Of a stretch of DNA of 8,975 nucleotides, positions 1 through 6,816 are shown in pieces (the first letter of the stretch is position 1; every line of letters starts with the position of its first letter). Origin of the DNA: JAYYZW01 sp036339995. GTDB lineage: Bacteria; Pseudomonadota; Gammaproteobacteria; Ga0077536. Below the pieces are notes generated by a model. That model was not told the origin of the DNA. It ran no database searches and was given only the letters and a program-made list of their open reading frames with translations. A program made the translations under genes and the position numbers. The DNA is taken from assembly GCA_036339995.1 (NCBI GenBank), contig JAYYZW010000073.1:1-8975 (forward strand). The letters are read 5' to 3'.

Positions 1-707
1 ACGCCGTCGACCAGGCGCGCTGCCAGGTCACCTTGGTAGAAGGCGGCGTTTCCCCTAGCGGCGATCCGCTCGAGCGTCGCCGCAAGGTCCGGTTGTCTCA
101 AGCGAAAACCCACGGGCGGCGGCATGCCCTCATCGAGAAAAATACCGGCGGCTTCCGGCGACGCGGCGAACGCTTTCGTGCGGAATCCCGCCATGCGATG
201 GTAACGATTTCCGACTTCGAAGCCATTGCGCGCCAGGACGATTGCCGGCGCCAGGGTCTTCTCCAGCGGCAGGCTGCCGTAATTTTCGCTCAGGTGAACC
301 AATGCCGCGGGAAGCCCTGGAATTCCCGCACCGAGCGCGGTATTGAGCGATCGCTCACGAACGAATGCTCCCCGTTCGTCGAGATACATGTCGGCACTCG
401 CCGCGCCCGGTGCGGTTTCGCGCCCGTCGACAAAAACCTGTTTGCCATCGGCCGCGCGATGTAGCAGAAAGAATCCGCCACCGCCTATACCGGATGAAAA
501 GGGTTCCACGACGGCGAGCGCGGCGGCCACCGCCACGGCCGCATCGAAGGCGTTGCCCCCGGCGTCGAGGATGGTTCGGCCGGCAGCCGTTGCGGCTGGA
601 TGCGCCGAAGCGATCGCGTTGTGCCGGGGGTGAACTACTTCGACGGCATTCACCGGCGCCGCCGCGAGCACCAGCAGAAGCCACATTACCGGCAATGCTT
701 TACGCAT
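1..707 (-). CDS. ggt: Gamma-glutamyltransferase, N-terminal part (cut by left edge)
   Basis: This is the first 235 codons of a gamma-glutamyltranspeptidase, a periplasmic N-terminal nucleophile hydrolase that cleaves gamma-glutamyl bonds of glutathione and transfers or hydrolyses the glutamyl group. The ATG at 707 is followed by a clear signal peptide: Arg-Lys, a hydrophobic core at residues 8-17, and likely cleavage after VNA at 21. The mature part begins with the family pattern HNAIASAHPAAT, then AGGNAFDAAVAVAAAL at 49-64, the glycine run SSGIGGGGFF at 71-80, and VDGRETAP at 93-100. Arg96 matches the arginine that binds the glutamyl carboxylate (Arg114 in E. coli). The autoprocessing threonine and the small subunit lie beyond the edge, so activity cannot be judged. 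The gene starts 15 bases after the ferredoxin stop and probably shares its transcript. Only a weak purine-rich ribosome site precedes the ATG. Confidence 0.93.
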   Translation of the reverse strand, partial: MRKALPVMWLLLVLAAAPVNAVEVVHPRHNAIASAHPAATAAGRTILDAGGNAFDAAVAVAAALAVVEPFSSGIGGGGFFLLHRAADGKQVFVDGRETAPGAASADMYLDERGAFVRERSLNTALGAGIPGLPAALVHLSENYGSLPLEKTLAPAIVLARNGFEVGNRYHRMAGFRTKAFAASPEAAGIFLDEGMPPPVGFRLRQPDLAATLERIAARGNAAFYQGDLAARLVDG

Positions 708-722
708 GTGAATTTCTTTTCG

Positions 723-992
723 TCAGGTGACGTCGGAGCCGCTTGCGGCGCTCGTCAAGCTCAGATATTTGTTCATGAGTGCGCCGCGGTCTTCCGGATA
801 ATCCGGATCCTTCGGGATGCAATCGACCGGACACACTTCCACGCATTGCGGAGTATCAAAGTGCCCGACGCATTCGGTACAACGATCCGATAAGATCTGA
901 TAGATCAGCTCGCCTTCGAATATTGCCTGGTTGGGACATGCGGGCTCACAGACGTCGCAGTTGATGCACTCCGCGGTGATTTTAAGCGCCAT
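723..992 (-). CDS. yfhL: YfhL-type 2[4Fe-4S] ferredoxin
   Basis: This is a small (89-residue) ferredoxin of the YfhL/Allochromatium type, an electron carrier with two [4Fe-4S] clusters in the cytoplasm. Its redox partner is not visible here. The cysteines follow the family pattern: Cys9, Cys12, Cys15 and Cys19-Pro, then Cys38, Cys41, Cys50 and Cys54-Pro. The 8-residue insertion between Cys41 and Cys50 is diagnostic of this type, and Cys58 is an extra cysteine. The start MALKITAECINC closely resembles the E. coli YfhL start as I remember it. I chose ATG at 992 over an in-frame TTG at 1010 because it matches the family N-terminus and has an AGG five bases upstream. Placement just downstream of coaD is common in gammaproteobacteria. 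The C-terminal 25 residues after the second cluster are typical of the family in length. Confidence 0.95.
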   Translation of the reverse strand: MALKITAECINCDVCEPACPNQAIFEGELIYQILSDRCTECVGHFDTPQCVEVCPVDCIPKDPDYPEDRGALMNKYLSLTSAASGSDVT

Positions 993-995
993 GCT

Positions 996-1025
996 AGCCT
1001 GCTGTTTCAATTTTAAATGCAGGCT
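996..1025. repeat. Inverted repeat across the ferredoxin ribosome site
   Basis: A perfect 7-base inverted repeat, AGCCTGC at 996-1002 and GCAGGCT at 1019-1025, flanks a 16-base AT-rich loop just upstream of the ferredoxin ATG at 992. On the minus-strand transcript the proximal arm contains the AGG that would serve as ribosome binding site, so pairing could mask it. It could equally be a protein operator or chance; seven base pairs across a 16-base loop is only moderately stable. Confidence 0.35.
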
Positions 1026-1028
1026 TCA

Positions 1029-1096
1029 ATTCGCCCGCTCCTACGGTGCTGCGGCGATGAGACGAAAGTACCGTAGGAGCCCGCTTGCGGGCGAAT
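1029..1096. repeat. Inverted pair of REP-like sequences (REPIN-like)
   Basis: Two GTAG-headed REP-type sequences face each other between coaD and the ferredoxin gene. The right copy (1070-1096) is complete: ACCGTAGGA, then the palindrome GCCCGCTTGCGGGC, then GAAT. The left copy (1029-1047) is the reverse complement but lacks eight bases of the palindrome, reading ATTCGCCCGC directly joined to TCCTACGGT. A 22-base spacer (1048-1069) separates them, and the whole unit can fold into a long hairpin. Sequences of this kind recur in intergenic regions of Pseudomonas and related gammaproteobacteria and are mobilised by RAYT transposases; no such gene is in this window. In place it may stabilise or end the coaD transcript. 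Confidence 0.75.
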
Positions 1097-1146
1097 AATG
1101 TGGATCGACGCAATTGATACAGCTTCCTATCATTTAGAACACATGC

Positions 1147-1632
1147 CTAGTGCGTCTCCAACCGTTCGGCCAGGGCATCGCGAATGCGGGGGTGCACGAA
1201 ATCGCTGACGTCTCCACCTAGAGAAGCGATCTCACGAACCAGCGAGGATGATATATACATAAACTTTTCCGAGGTCGGCATGAACACCGTGTCAGCTTCG
1301 GGCATTAGTTTACGGTTCATACCGGCCAGCTGAAATTCGTATTCGAAATCGGATACGGCCCGTAATCCCCTGAGTATGACCGTGGCCCCGATTTCGCGCG
1401 CAAATTTAACCATCAAGCCGTCGAAAGACCTGACTTCGACATTGTCATACGTGCTCAGGATCTCGGATGCGAGCGCGACTCTTTCGTCGGCCGAGAAAAC
1501 GGTTTTTTTCCCCGTGCTCGCGGCAACGCCAACGATCAATCGATCAAACACCGCCGAGGCCCTGGACACGATGTCGGTATGCCCGTGCGTGATCGGATCA
1601 AAAGTCCCCGGATAAATCGCCGTCGTAATCAA
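1147..1632 (-). CDS. coaD: Phosphopantetheine adenylyltransferase (CoaD)
   Basis: CoaD transfers the adenylyl group of ATP to 4'-phosphopantetheine to form dephospho-CoA, the penultimate step of coenzyme A synthesis in the cytoplasm. The 161-residue protein has the usual length (159 in E. coli). It shows the nucleotidyltransferase motif PGTFDPITHGH at residues 8-18 with the catalytic His18, the conserved Lys42, the LRGLRAVSDFEYE segment at 87-99, and ISSSLVREI at 127-135, which binds ATP. The start codon is TTG at 1632. It fits the family N-terminus, and a GGGG ribosome site lies six bases upstream; no ATG or GTG start upstream or nearby fits. The gene lies 51 bases after rsmD on the same strand, the usual rsmD-coaD pairing. 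Identification is secure. Confidence 0.97.
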   Translation of the reverse strand: MITTAIYPGTFDPITHGHTDIVSRASAVFDRLIVGVAASTGKKTVFSADERVALASEILSTYDNVEVRSFDGLMVKFAREIGATVILRGLRAVSDFEYEFQLAGMNRKLMPEADTVFMPTSEKFMYISSSLVREIASLGGDVSDFVHPRIRDALAERLETH

Positions 1633-1683
1633 ATCGTTCCCCTTTTATCGTTGAATGTTTCTAGAACCGGAGAGCGGCATAGT

Positions 1684-2241
1684 TTATCGCGACCGCTGGA
1701 CGATCGCGTAGCTCACATGACGCGTCGCATTCTGTTTGATGGTTTGCCATGATTTCGTCTCGGGTAATTTACCGCTTGGCGCTTCGAGGTAGACGATGCT
1801 CGCCGCCGTCGTCCATCCCTGTTCGATACATTTTAGCGCACGGTCGAGCATGGGCGATTCAAAAGGCGGATCGAGAAACACGATATCGAAAGCTTGTGGC
1901 GTCCGCCTTAACCATCGAAACGCATCCGTATGGAGAATTTCTGCCGACGAAGTGTCCAACCGCTGCTTGAGCACATTCATTTGGGCGACCGATACCGCAT
2001 CGTGTTCGACGAACTGGCAAAAGGCGGCGCCGCGCGACAATGCTTCAAAGCCGAGTGCTCCGGTGCCGGCAAAGAGATCGAGGCAGCGCGCTCCCGGCAA
2101 ATGCATCGCGAGCCAGTTGAACAGGGTTTCGCGAATGCGATCAGCCGTCGGGCGCAATTCCCGTTGGGCGGCGATGGGAATGCGGGTGCGGCGCCAGCGA
2201 CCGCCGATGATACGGACCGCTCCCCTTGCGTAGCTCCCCAT
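1684..2241 (-). CDS. rsmD: 16S rRNA (guanine-966 N2) methyltransferase RsmD
   Basis: RsmD methylates N2 of G966 in 16S rRNA during 30S assembly, using S-adenosylmethionine. The 185-residue protein carries the family features in order: RIIGGRWRRTRI near residue 10, RPTADRIRETLFNWL at 30-44 (RNA and substrate contact), the SAM-binding motif DLFAGTGALGFEALSRG at 55-71, an acidic residue at the end of the next strand (VEHD, 78-81), and the catalytic DPPF at 124-127. The ATG at 2241 lies five bases after the stop of the upstream M16 gene and lacks a good ribosome site, so translation is probably coupled to that gene. E. coli RsmD is somewhat longer, about 198 residues. Confidence 0.95.
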   Translation of the reverse strand: MGSYARGAVRIIGGRWRRTRIPIAAQRELRPTADRIRETLFNWLAMHLPGARCLDLFAGTGALGFEALSRGAAFCQFVEHDAVSVAQMNVLKQRLDTSSAEILHTDAFRWLRRTPQAFDIVFLDPPFESPMLDRALKCIEQGWTTAASIVYLEAPSGKLPETKSWQTIKQNATRHVSYAIVQRSR

Positions 2242-2246
2242 GGCCG

Positions 2247-3569
2247 TTACGAATCGTCGGCTTGCGCGCTCGTTCTTCCGACAATTACGGTCACGAGATT
2301 ATCTATGTCGAAGCGCCGGCCGAACGCGTCCTTGACCGTTTCTGCGGTTACCGCCGCGACCCTGGCAGTGAAAGTCTCCAGGAAATCGAGGGGCAGATCA
2401 TAGAACCCGATCATCGCGATGTATTCGACGATCTTGGAATTGCTGTCGATACGTAACGGAAAACCTCCGATGAGATTGTTCTTGGCCGCGGCCAGGTCGT
2501 CGCTCGGCGGACCGTCCGTCACGAACTTTTCGATGGCCCCGTACAATATCTTGAGCGCTTCCGCCTGCTGCGTTCGGTCGGTCTGCAAGGCGGCGATGAA
2601 GGGTCCCGGCTGCGCCATCGGCATGAAGTAACTGTAGGCGCTGTACGAAAGTCCGCGCTTGGCACGAATTTCGCGGAACAGTATAGAAACGAGTGAATTG
2701 CCGCCGAGCGCGTGATTACCAACAAGCAACGGGAAGTAGTCTGGATCGCCGCGCCGCATGCCCGGCAGACCAACGCGCACGTGGCTTTGAATGGACGGGA
2801 ATTCGATATGCGTCTCTGTCACGGCGGGGGCGGTTGTCTGCGGCAGAACCCCGGCTTTTTCTCCGGCGACGAGCGGCGATGTGATGGCCTCAGCGATTTG
2901 CTTTGCACGCGCCTTGTTGAGCGCGCCGACGATCGCAATCACGGCATTCTGGGCAACGTAGTGTCGTTTGTGGAAATTTAGAATGTCGGAGCGCTCGAAG
3001 CCCGCGACGGACTGCTCTGTACCGTCGGTCGGCGACGCGTACGGATGGTCGGCATAAAGCGCCTCAAAAAAAGCGTCCTGCGCGATCCGACCCGGCGACT
3101 GCTGCTTGCGTTTTAGCGCAACGATCACACGCGCCCTCAGCCGTTCGGTAGCTCCTTCGTCGAACCTCGGATGCGCTACTGCGTCGGTGAACAAGTCGAG
3201 CGCGGGTTCGGCGTATTGGTCGTCGGCCAGTGTTCTCAGCCGGAGGTAGGCCATGTCCCGCGCGGTTCCTGTGTGCATGCGCGCGCCAGTCGCGCCGAGA
3301 CGGCGGTTGAACGCGTCTGCATCGAGTTCGCCGGCTCCTTCTTTCAATAATCCATTGGTCAAATTCGCCAGGCCTTTGCGATCTCCGTCGCGGGCGCTAC
3401 CCGCGGCGAAAACGGCCCGCACGTCGATCATTGGAATCTCGGGGGCTGCAACGAAGTAGACGCGGGCGCCGTTCGACGTCGTCCAATGCTCGATCGGCGG
3501 GGTGTCGGCAACGGCTTTGACCGCTGCGATGCAAAGGAGTGTCGCAAGGATACGAAGTGTAAGCCTCAT
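2247..3569 (-). CDS. M16 family peptidase-like protein, non-catalytic partner
   Basis: This is a 440-residue exported M16B-type protein. An N-terminal signal peptide (hydrophobic residues 3-16, likely cleavage after AVA at 21) sends it to the periplasm. The zinc-binding HxxEH motif is absent: the aligned position reads GLANLTNGLL at 66-75. The substrate-binding segment REIRAKRGLSYSAYSYF at 299-315 is kept. In M16B heterodimers one subunit carries the zinc site and the other this arginine-tyrosine segment, so this protein looks like the partner of the catalytic M16 encoded just upstream. I chose ATG at 3569 because it begins the signal peptide, overlaps the upstream stop by four bases (ATGA), and has a strong GGAGGAGG ribosome site. 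A longer in-frame extension exists upstream but would replace the signal peptide with unrelated sequence. The substrate is unknown. Confidence 0.9.
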   Translation of the reverse strand: MRLTLRILATLLCIAAVKAVADTPPIEHWTTSNGARVYFVAAPEIPMIDVRAVFAAGSARDGDRKGLANLTNGLLKEGAGELDADAFNRRLGATGARMHTGTARDMAYLRLRTLADDQYAEPALDLFTDAVAHPRFDEGATERLRARVIVALKRKQQSPGRIAQDAFFEALYADHPYASPTDGTEQSVAGFERSDILNFHKRHYVAQNAVIAIVGALNKARAKQIAEAITSPLVAGEKAGVLPQTTAPAVTETHIEFPSIQSHVRVGLPGMRRGDPDYFPLLVGNHALGGNSLVSILFREIRAKRGLSYSAYSYFMPMAQPGPFIAALQTDRTQQAEALKILYGAIEKFVTDGPPSDDLAAAKNNLIGGFPLRIDSNSKIVEYIAMIGFYDLPLDFLETFTARVAAVTAETVKDAFGRRFDIDNLVTVIVGRTSAQADDS

Positions 3570-4912
3570 GATGCCTCCTCCGGCAAAAGGTAGGCGACGG
3601 TCAGAACTTCGCGCTTCAGATACTTCTCGGCAACCTCGAGTACCTGCTCGCGGGTAACCGCCTTGATGGCGTCGACATAAGTGTCTTTGAGCCGCCAATC
3701 GAGTCCGACCGCTCTCAAGCTTCCGATAATCATGGCCTGATGCTGCATGGAATCACGCTCGAACACGGTGTCGGCGACGACCTGCGTCTTGATGCGTTTC
3801 AGCTCCTCCGCACTCGGCGGATCCTTTTTCAACGCCTCGATCTCGTCGAGTATCGCCTGCTCCAGTTCAGCCAGGCTCGTGCCTTCCCGCGGCACGGCGT
3901 TGAAGGAGAAAAGGGAAGTCAAGCGCGACGACGACGAGAAGCTGGCGCTGATCTCAGAGGCGATTTCACGGCCGCGGACGAGGTTGCGCTGAAATCTCGC
4001 GCTGGCGTCACCATCGAGCGTCTCGGCGAGGACGTCGAGCGCGTAGATTTCCCACTCCCCGACCGTGGCGCTGGATATGGCCTGGACCAGAACGGGCGCC
4101 TTGAAACCCATGATGAGATAGGGAACTTTGGCTTTCGCGCTCCTAAAGATCATCCGCTTGGTACCATGCTGAGGTACTTCGGGGCGCGACCTGGGCGGCG
4201 GGATATCGCGTGCCGCAAGCGGCCCGAAATGCTTTTTCGCAAGCGCGTGAACTTCATTGGGAACGACGTCGCCGACCACCACCACGACAGCATTGTTCGG
4301 CCCGTACCAGCGATCGTACCAGCGGCGCAGATCGTCCGCGCTCATGTTTTTGATATCGGCTTCCCAGCCGATGACCGGATATCGGTAAGGGCTGGTTTGA
4401 AAAGCCACCGCGCGCGAGGCCTCGACTGCCAGGGCTTGCGGGTTATCGTCGGTCCGGAGGCGCCGCTCTTCCAATACGACGTTTATTTACTTGGCGAACT
4501 CTTCGTCTTCGATGACGAGCTTGTGCATGCGCTCGGCCTCGAGCTCGAAACTCAATTCGACGTTTTCAGCGGACCACTGTTGGAAATAGGCGGTGTAGTC
4601 GGCGCTGGTAAATGCGTTTTCGCGGCCCCCTTTAGCGGCAACAATGGTCGAGAACTCTCCCGTTTCAAGGTCTTCCGTGCGCTTGAACATCATGTGTTCG
4701 AGTGCATGAGAGACGCCGGTAATGCCGTCATACTCATAGCTCGAGCCGACGCGATACCAGACCTGTACGACCGCGACGGGGGCTCGATGATCCTCCTGTA
4801 CGATCAGCTCGAGGCCGTTGTCGAGTTTGTACTCCTGCGTGCGATTCCCGGCCACAGCGAGTGCCGTGATCGCGAGCCCCGTTATGAGTGTCGCGATGCT
4901 AAGACTTTTCAT
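3566..4912 (-). pseudogene. M16 family zinc peptidase, catalytic subunit, interrupted by an in-frame stop
   Basis: This gene would encode a 448-residue exported M16B zinc peptidase but has a TAA at codon 142 (4487-4489). A signal peptide occupies residues 1-21 (cleavage likely after AVA). The zinc motif is HALEH at 69-73. The third zinc ligand expected about 76 residues later is Glu149, in VVLEERR just after the stop. The reading frame is the same on both sides of the stop, so this is a nonsense change and not a frameshift. The stop stands where the family has a glutamate (EFAK-E-xxVVLEE), one base away from GAA. The 299 codons downstream show no other damage, including the C-terminal M16 domain. 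Only an unlikely TTG restart at 4474, without a ribosome site, follows it. The stop may be a recent mutation, a sequencing error, or a read-through site. The next gene, its non-catalytic partner, overlaps by four bases. Confidence 0.85.
4487..4489 (-). other. In-frame TAA at a conserved glutamate codon
   Basis: The minus-strand codons read GCC AAG TAA ATA AAC GTC GTA TTG GAA GAG. Homologues have Glu where the TAA stands, followed seven residues later by the zinc-binding Glu. A G-to-T change in GAA explains it. Other genes in the window (for example rsmD) end in TAA, so codon reassignment is excluded. Confidence 0.85.
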
Positions 4913-5221
4913 TAAACTCTCGCTCCTGACCGCCGGTCGTTGCCGAAAATGGACTCCGGGCTCACTGAAATGTTCCCGTGAGACCTGGGTTCGGCCGAAT
5001 GCTAGGATATCGCATCCGGCGGCGAGGTGAACCGCCCCTCGTCGGAACAATTTTCGGGCTTGTGATAAACGTAACGAGAAACGGCAGGGCACGGCGCGGA
5101 CGGCTTTGACGCATAATTTACGCGATAATCCGAAGCTAAGTGGCAGCGGAAATCGAATGCCCGAACAACGCGGTTCCGCCCAGCGCTGAATTGGCGGCAA
5201 GTCTGTAAGCAAATACTCCTC
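4913..5221. other. Divergent intergenic region between the M16 genes and ftsY
   Basis: These 309 bases hold no convincing gene and must contain the promoters for both divergent groups. On the minus strand, TTCACC (5026-5031) and TATCCT (5004-5009) with a 16-base gap are a possible weak sigma-70 promoter for the M16 genes; the match is too loose to rely on. On the plus strand I see AT-rich hexamers (GATAAT at 5124-5129) but no well-spaced -35 partner. An in-frame TAA at 5126-5128, with no ATG, GTG or TTG after it, fixes the ftsY start at 5222. Confidence 0.4.
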
Positions 5222-6148
5222 ATGTTCCGTCGACTAAAAGCCGGCATTGCACGCACGCGCGACGGACTCGCGCGCGGGATCAATCGTCTGTTTGCCGAGT
5301 CGGCCAGGCTTGATGCCAAGGCGCTGGAAGAACTCGAGAACGTGCTGCTTCAGGCCGATGTCGGCGTGGCGGCAACCGAGCGCATCGTACAGGGCGTCCG
5401 CAATATTCGTACCGATGATACGGCGGTGAGCGTGATCCGTCGTGAAATGTCCGCCATCCTCAAACCTTGCGAACAGGGCCTGGTCTGTGACTCATCGGAC
5501 GACACGCCTTTCGTGATATTGGTCGTCGGTGTCAACGGCGTCGGTAAAACGACGACGATCGCCAAGATCACCCGCATGCTACAGGCGCAGGGGCGCTCGG
5601 TGATGCTCGCCGCCGGCGATACCTTCCGCGCGGCCGCGGTGGAACAATTGAATACCTGGGGCGAACGTCTACAGGTTCCCGTAATCGCCCAATCGCCCGG
5701 CGCGGATTCGGCGTCGGTTATTTACGACGCCTGCGCGGCGGCTCGCAAGCGCGGTATCGACGTCCTCATCGCCGACACCGCGGGCCGCCTCCATACCCAA
5801 GACAATCTCATGGCGGAACTCGTGAAGGTCAAACGCGTGATCGCCAAATATGATGCCAAGGCTCCGCAGGAAGTACTCCTCGTAGTTGATGCGACGATGG
5901 GTCAAAACGCGATCAACCAGGCGCAGAAATTTTGCGCCGCCGTTGACGTCACCGGATTGTGTCTCACCAAACTCGATGGAACGGCCAAAGGCGGAGTGAT
6001 CTTCGCCCTGGCCGAACGGTTTGGCCTGCCCATACGGTTTATCGGCGTAGGTGAACAGGACCGCGATTTGCAGCCGTTCGTGGCCGACGATTTTACCCGG
6101 GCGCTGCTGGGAGATTTCGGCGCAACGGTATCGGAAAGCGCAAAGTGA
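5222..6148 (+). CDS. ftsY: Signal recognition particle receptor FtsY
   Basis: FtsY is the membrane-associated GTPase that receives ribosome-nascent chain-SRP complexes and passes them to the Sec translocon. The 308-residue protein consists of the NG core only. The N domain covers about residues 1-85, starting with an amphipathic Arg/Lys-rich helix (FRRLKAGIARTRDGLARGI). The G domain has G1 GVNGVGKTTT at 103-112, DTFRAAA at 133-139, DTAGR at 185-189, TKLD at 249-252, and the closing GVGEQDRDLQPF at 275-286. The acidic A domain of E. coli FtsY (497 residues in total) is absent. ATG at 5222 is the only plausible start, although no ribosome binding site precedes it. The stop overlaps the ftsE start by four bases, giving the usual ftsYEX operon. 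Confidence 0.97.
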   Translation: MFRRLKAGIARTRDGLARGINRLFAESARLDAKALEELENVLLQADVGVAATERIVQGVRNIRTDDTAVSVIRREMSAILKPCEQGLVCDSSDDTPFVILVVGVNGVGKTTTIAKITRMLQAQGRSVMLAAGDTFRAAAVEQLNTWGERLQVPVIAQSPGADSASVIYDACAAARKRGIDVLIADTAGRLHTQDNLMAELVKVKRVIAKYDAKAPQEVLLVVDATMGQNAINQAQKFCAAVDVTGLCLTKLDGTAKGGVIFALAERFGLPIRFIGVGEQDRDLQPFVADDFTRALLGDFGATVSESAK

Positions 6149-6816
6149 TTCATTTCAGCGCGGTAACCAAGGCCTATCCTGGCGGGAATCAAGGCTTACG
6201 TAATATCGATTTGCTTATAGAGGCCGGCGAATACACCTTTCTTACCGGTCATTCGGGTGCGGGCAAGAGCACGCTGCTGCGCTTGATCGCCCTGATCGAA
6301 AGAACCAGCCGTGGAAATGTGATTGTGGACGGACGCAATCTAGAACGCGTTTCCGCGCATGAAATCCCTTATTACCGGCGGCATATCGGCATGATATTTC
6401 AGGAACACAAACTGTTGCCCAGGCGTTCGGTTTTCGAGAACGTAGCTCTGCCATTGACGGTCGCGGCGATCAGACCCCGCGAAATCCGTAAACGCGTCCG
6501 CGCGGCGCTCGACAAGGTTAACCTACTGCACAAGGAACGCGCCACGCCGGATACGCTTTCGGCTGGTGAGCAGCAAAGGGTCGGGATCGCGCGTGCGGTG
6601 GTTAATCGTCCGACAATCCTGCTGGCGGATGAACCGACGGGAAATCTCGACCCCGGGCTTTCGCAGGAAATCCTGGCTTTATTTGACCAATTCAACCAGG
6701 TCGGCGTAACCGTCATGATCGCCACGCATGACGTCCAGCTATTGCGTAAAGGCCACCGGCGCGTCATCGAATTGAAGGAGGGCAGCCTGCTCAGCGATAC
6801 CCTGCCGGCGCCATGA
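6145..6816 (+). CDS. ftsE: Cell division ABC ATPase FtsE
   Basis: FtsE is the cytoplasmic ATPase of the FtsEX complex, which at the division septum transmits ATP hydrolysis through FtsX to periplasmic activators of cell-wall amidases. All ABC motifs are present in 223 residues: Walker A GHSGAGKST at 35-43, Q-loop Gln86 in GMIFQEH, signature LSAGEQQRVGIARA at 138-151, Walker B ILLADEP with Asp162 and Glu163, D-loop GNLD at 166-169, and switch His195. The signature has Ala where most FtsE proteins have the first Gly of LSGGEQ. The start is GTG at 6145, overlapping the ftsY stop (GTGA). It gives the family N-terminus, so translation is probably coupled. The length agrees with E. coli FtsE (222). 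Confidence 0.97.
   Translation: MIHFSAVTKAYPGGNQGLRNIDLLIEAGEYTFLTGHSGAGKSTLLRLIALIERTSRGNVIVDGRNLERVSAHEIPYYRRHIGMIFQEHKLLPRRSVFENVALPLTVAAIRPREIRKRVRAALDKVNLLHKERATPDTLSAGEQQRVGIARAVVNRPTILLADEPTGNLDPGLSQEILALFDQFNQVGVTVMIATHDVQLLRKGHRRVIELKEGSLLSDTLPAP

Noticed and set aside
993..1010. TTG at 1010 as the ferredoxin start
   Set aside because: It adds six residues not found in YfhL-type ferredoxins, and the ATG at 992 has a better-placed AGG and the family N-terminus.
1029..1096. CRISPR array or tRNA-like structure
   Set aside because: There are only two copies, in inverted orientation, with a GTAG head; this fits REP sequences and no tRNA arms can be drawn.
3570..3698. Longer N-terminus for the non-catalytic M16 protein
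   Set aside because: The extension lies antiframe within the upstream gene and would bury the signal peptide; ATG at 3569 has a strong ribosome site and a coupled 4-base overlap.
4487..4489. Reassignment of TAA to glutamate
   Set aside because: Other genes here end in TAA (rsmD and the second M16 gene) and show no in-frame TAA, so the standard code applies.
4474..4912. Frameshift in the M16 peptidase gene
   Set aside because: The frames before and after the break are the same (4489 to 4474 is 15 bases), so only a stop codon interrupts it.
3740..4915. 391-codon open frame on the plus strand
   Set aside because: It lies exactly antisense to the M16 peptidase gene, shows no recognisable domain, and is explained by GC-rich codon usage on the opposite strand.
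5106..5129. Sigma-70 promoter for ftsY from TTGACG and GATAAT
   Set aside because: The hexamers are only 12 bases apart, too close for a working promoter.
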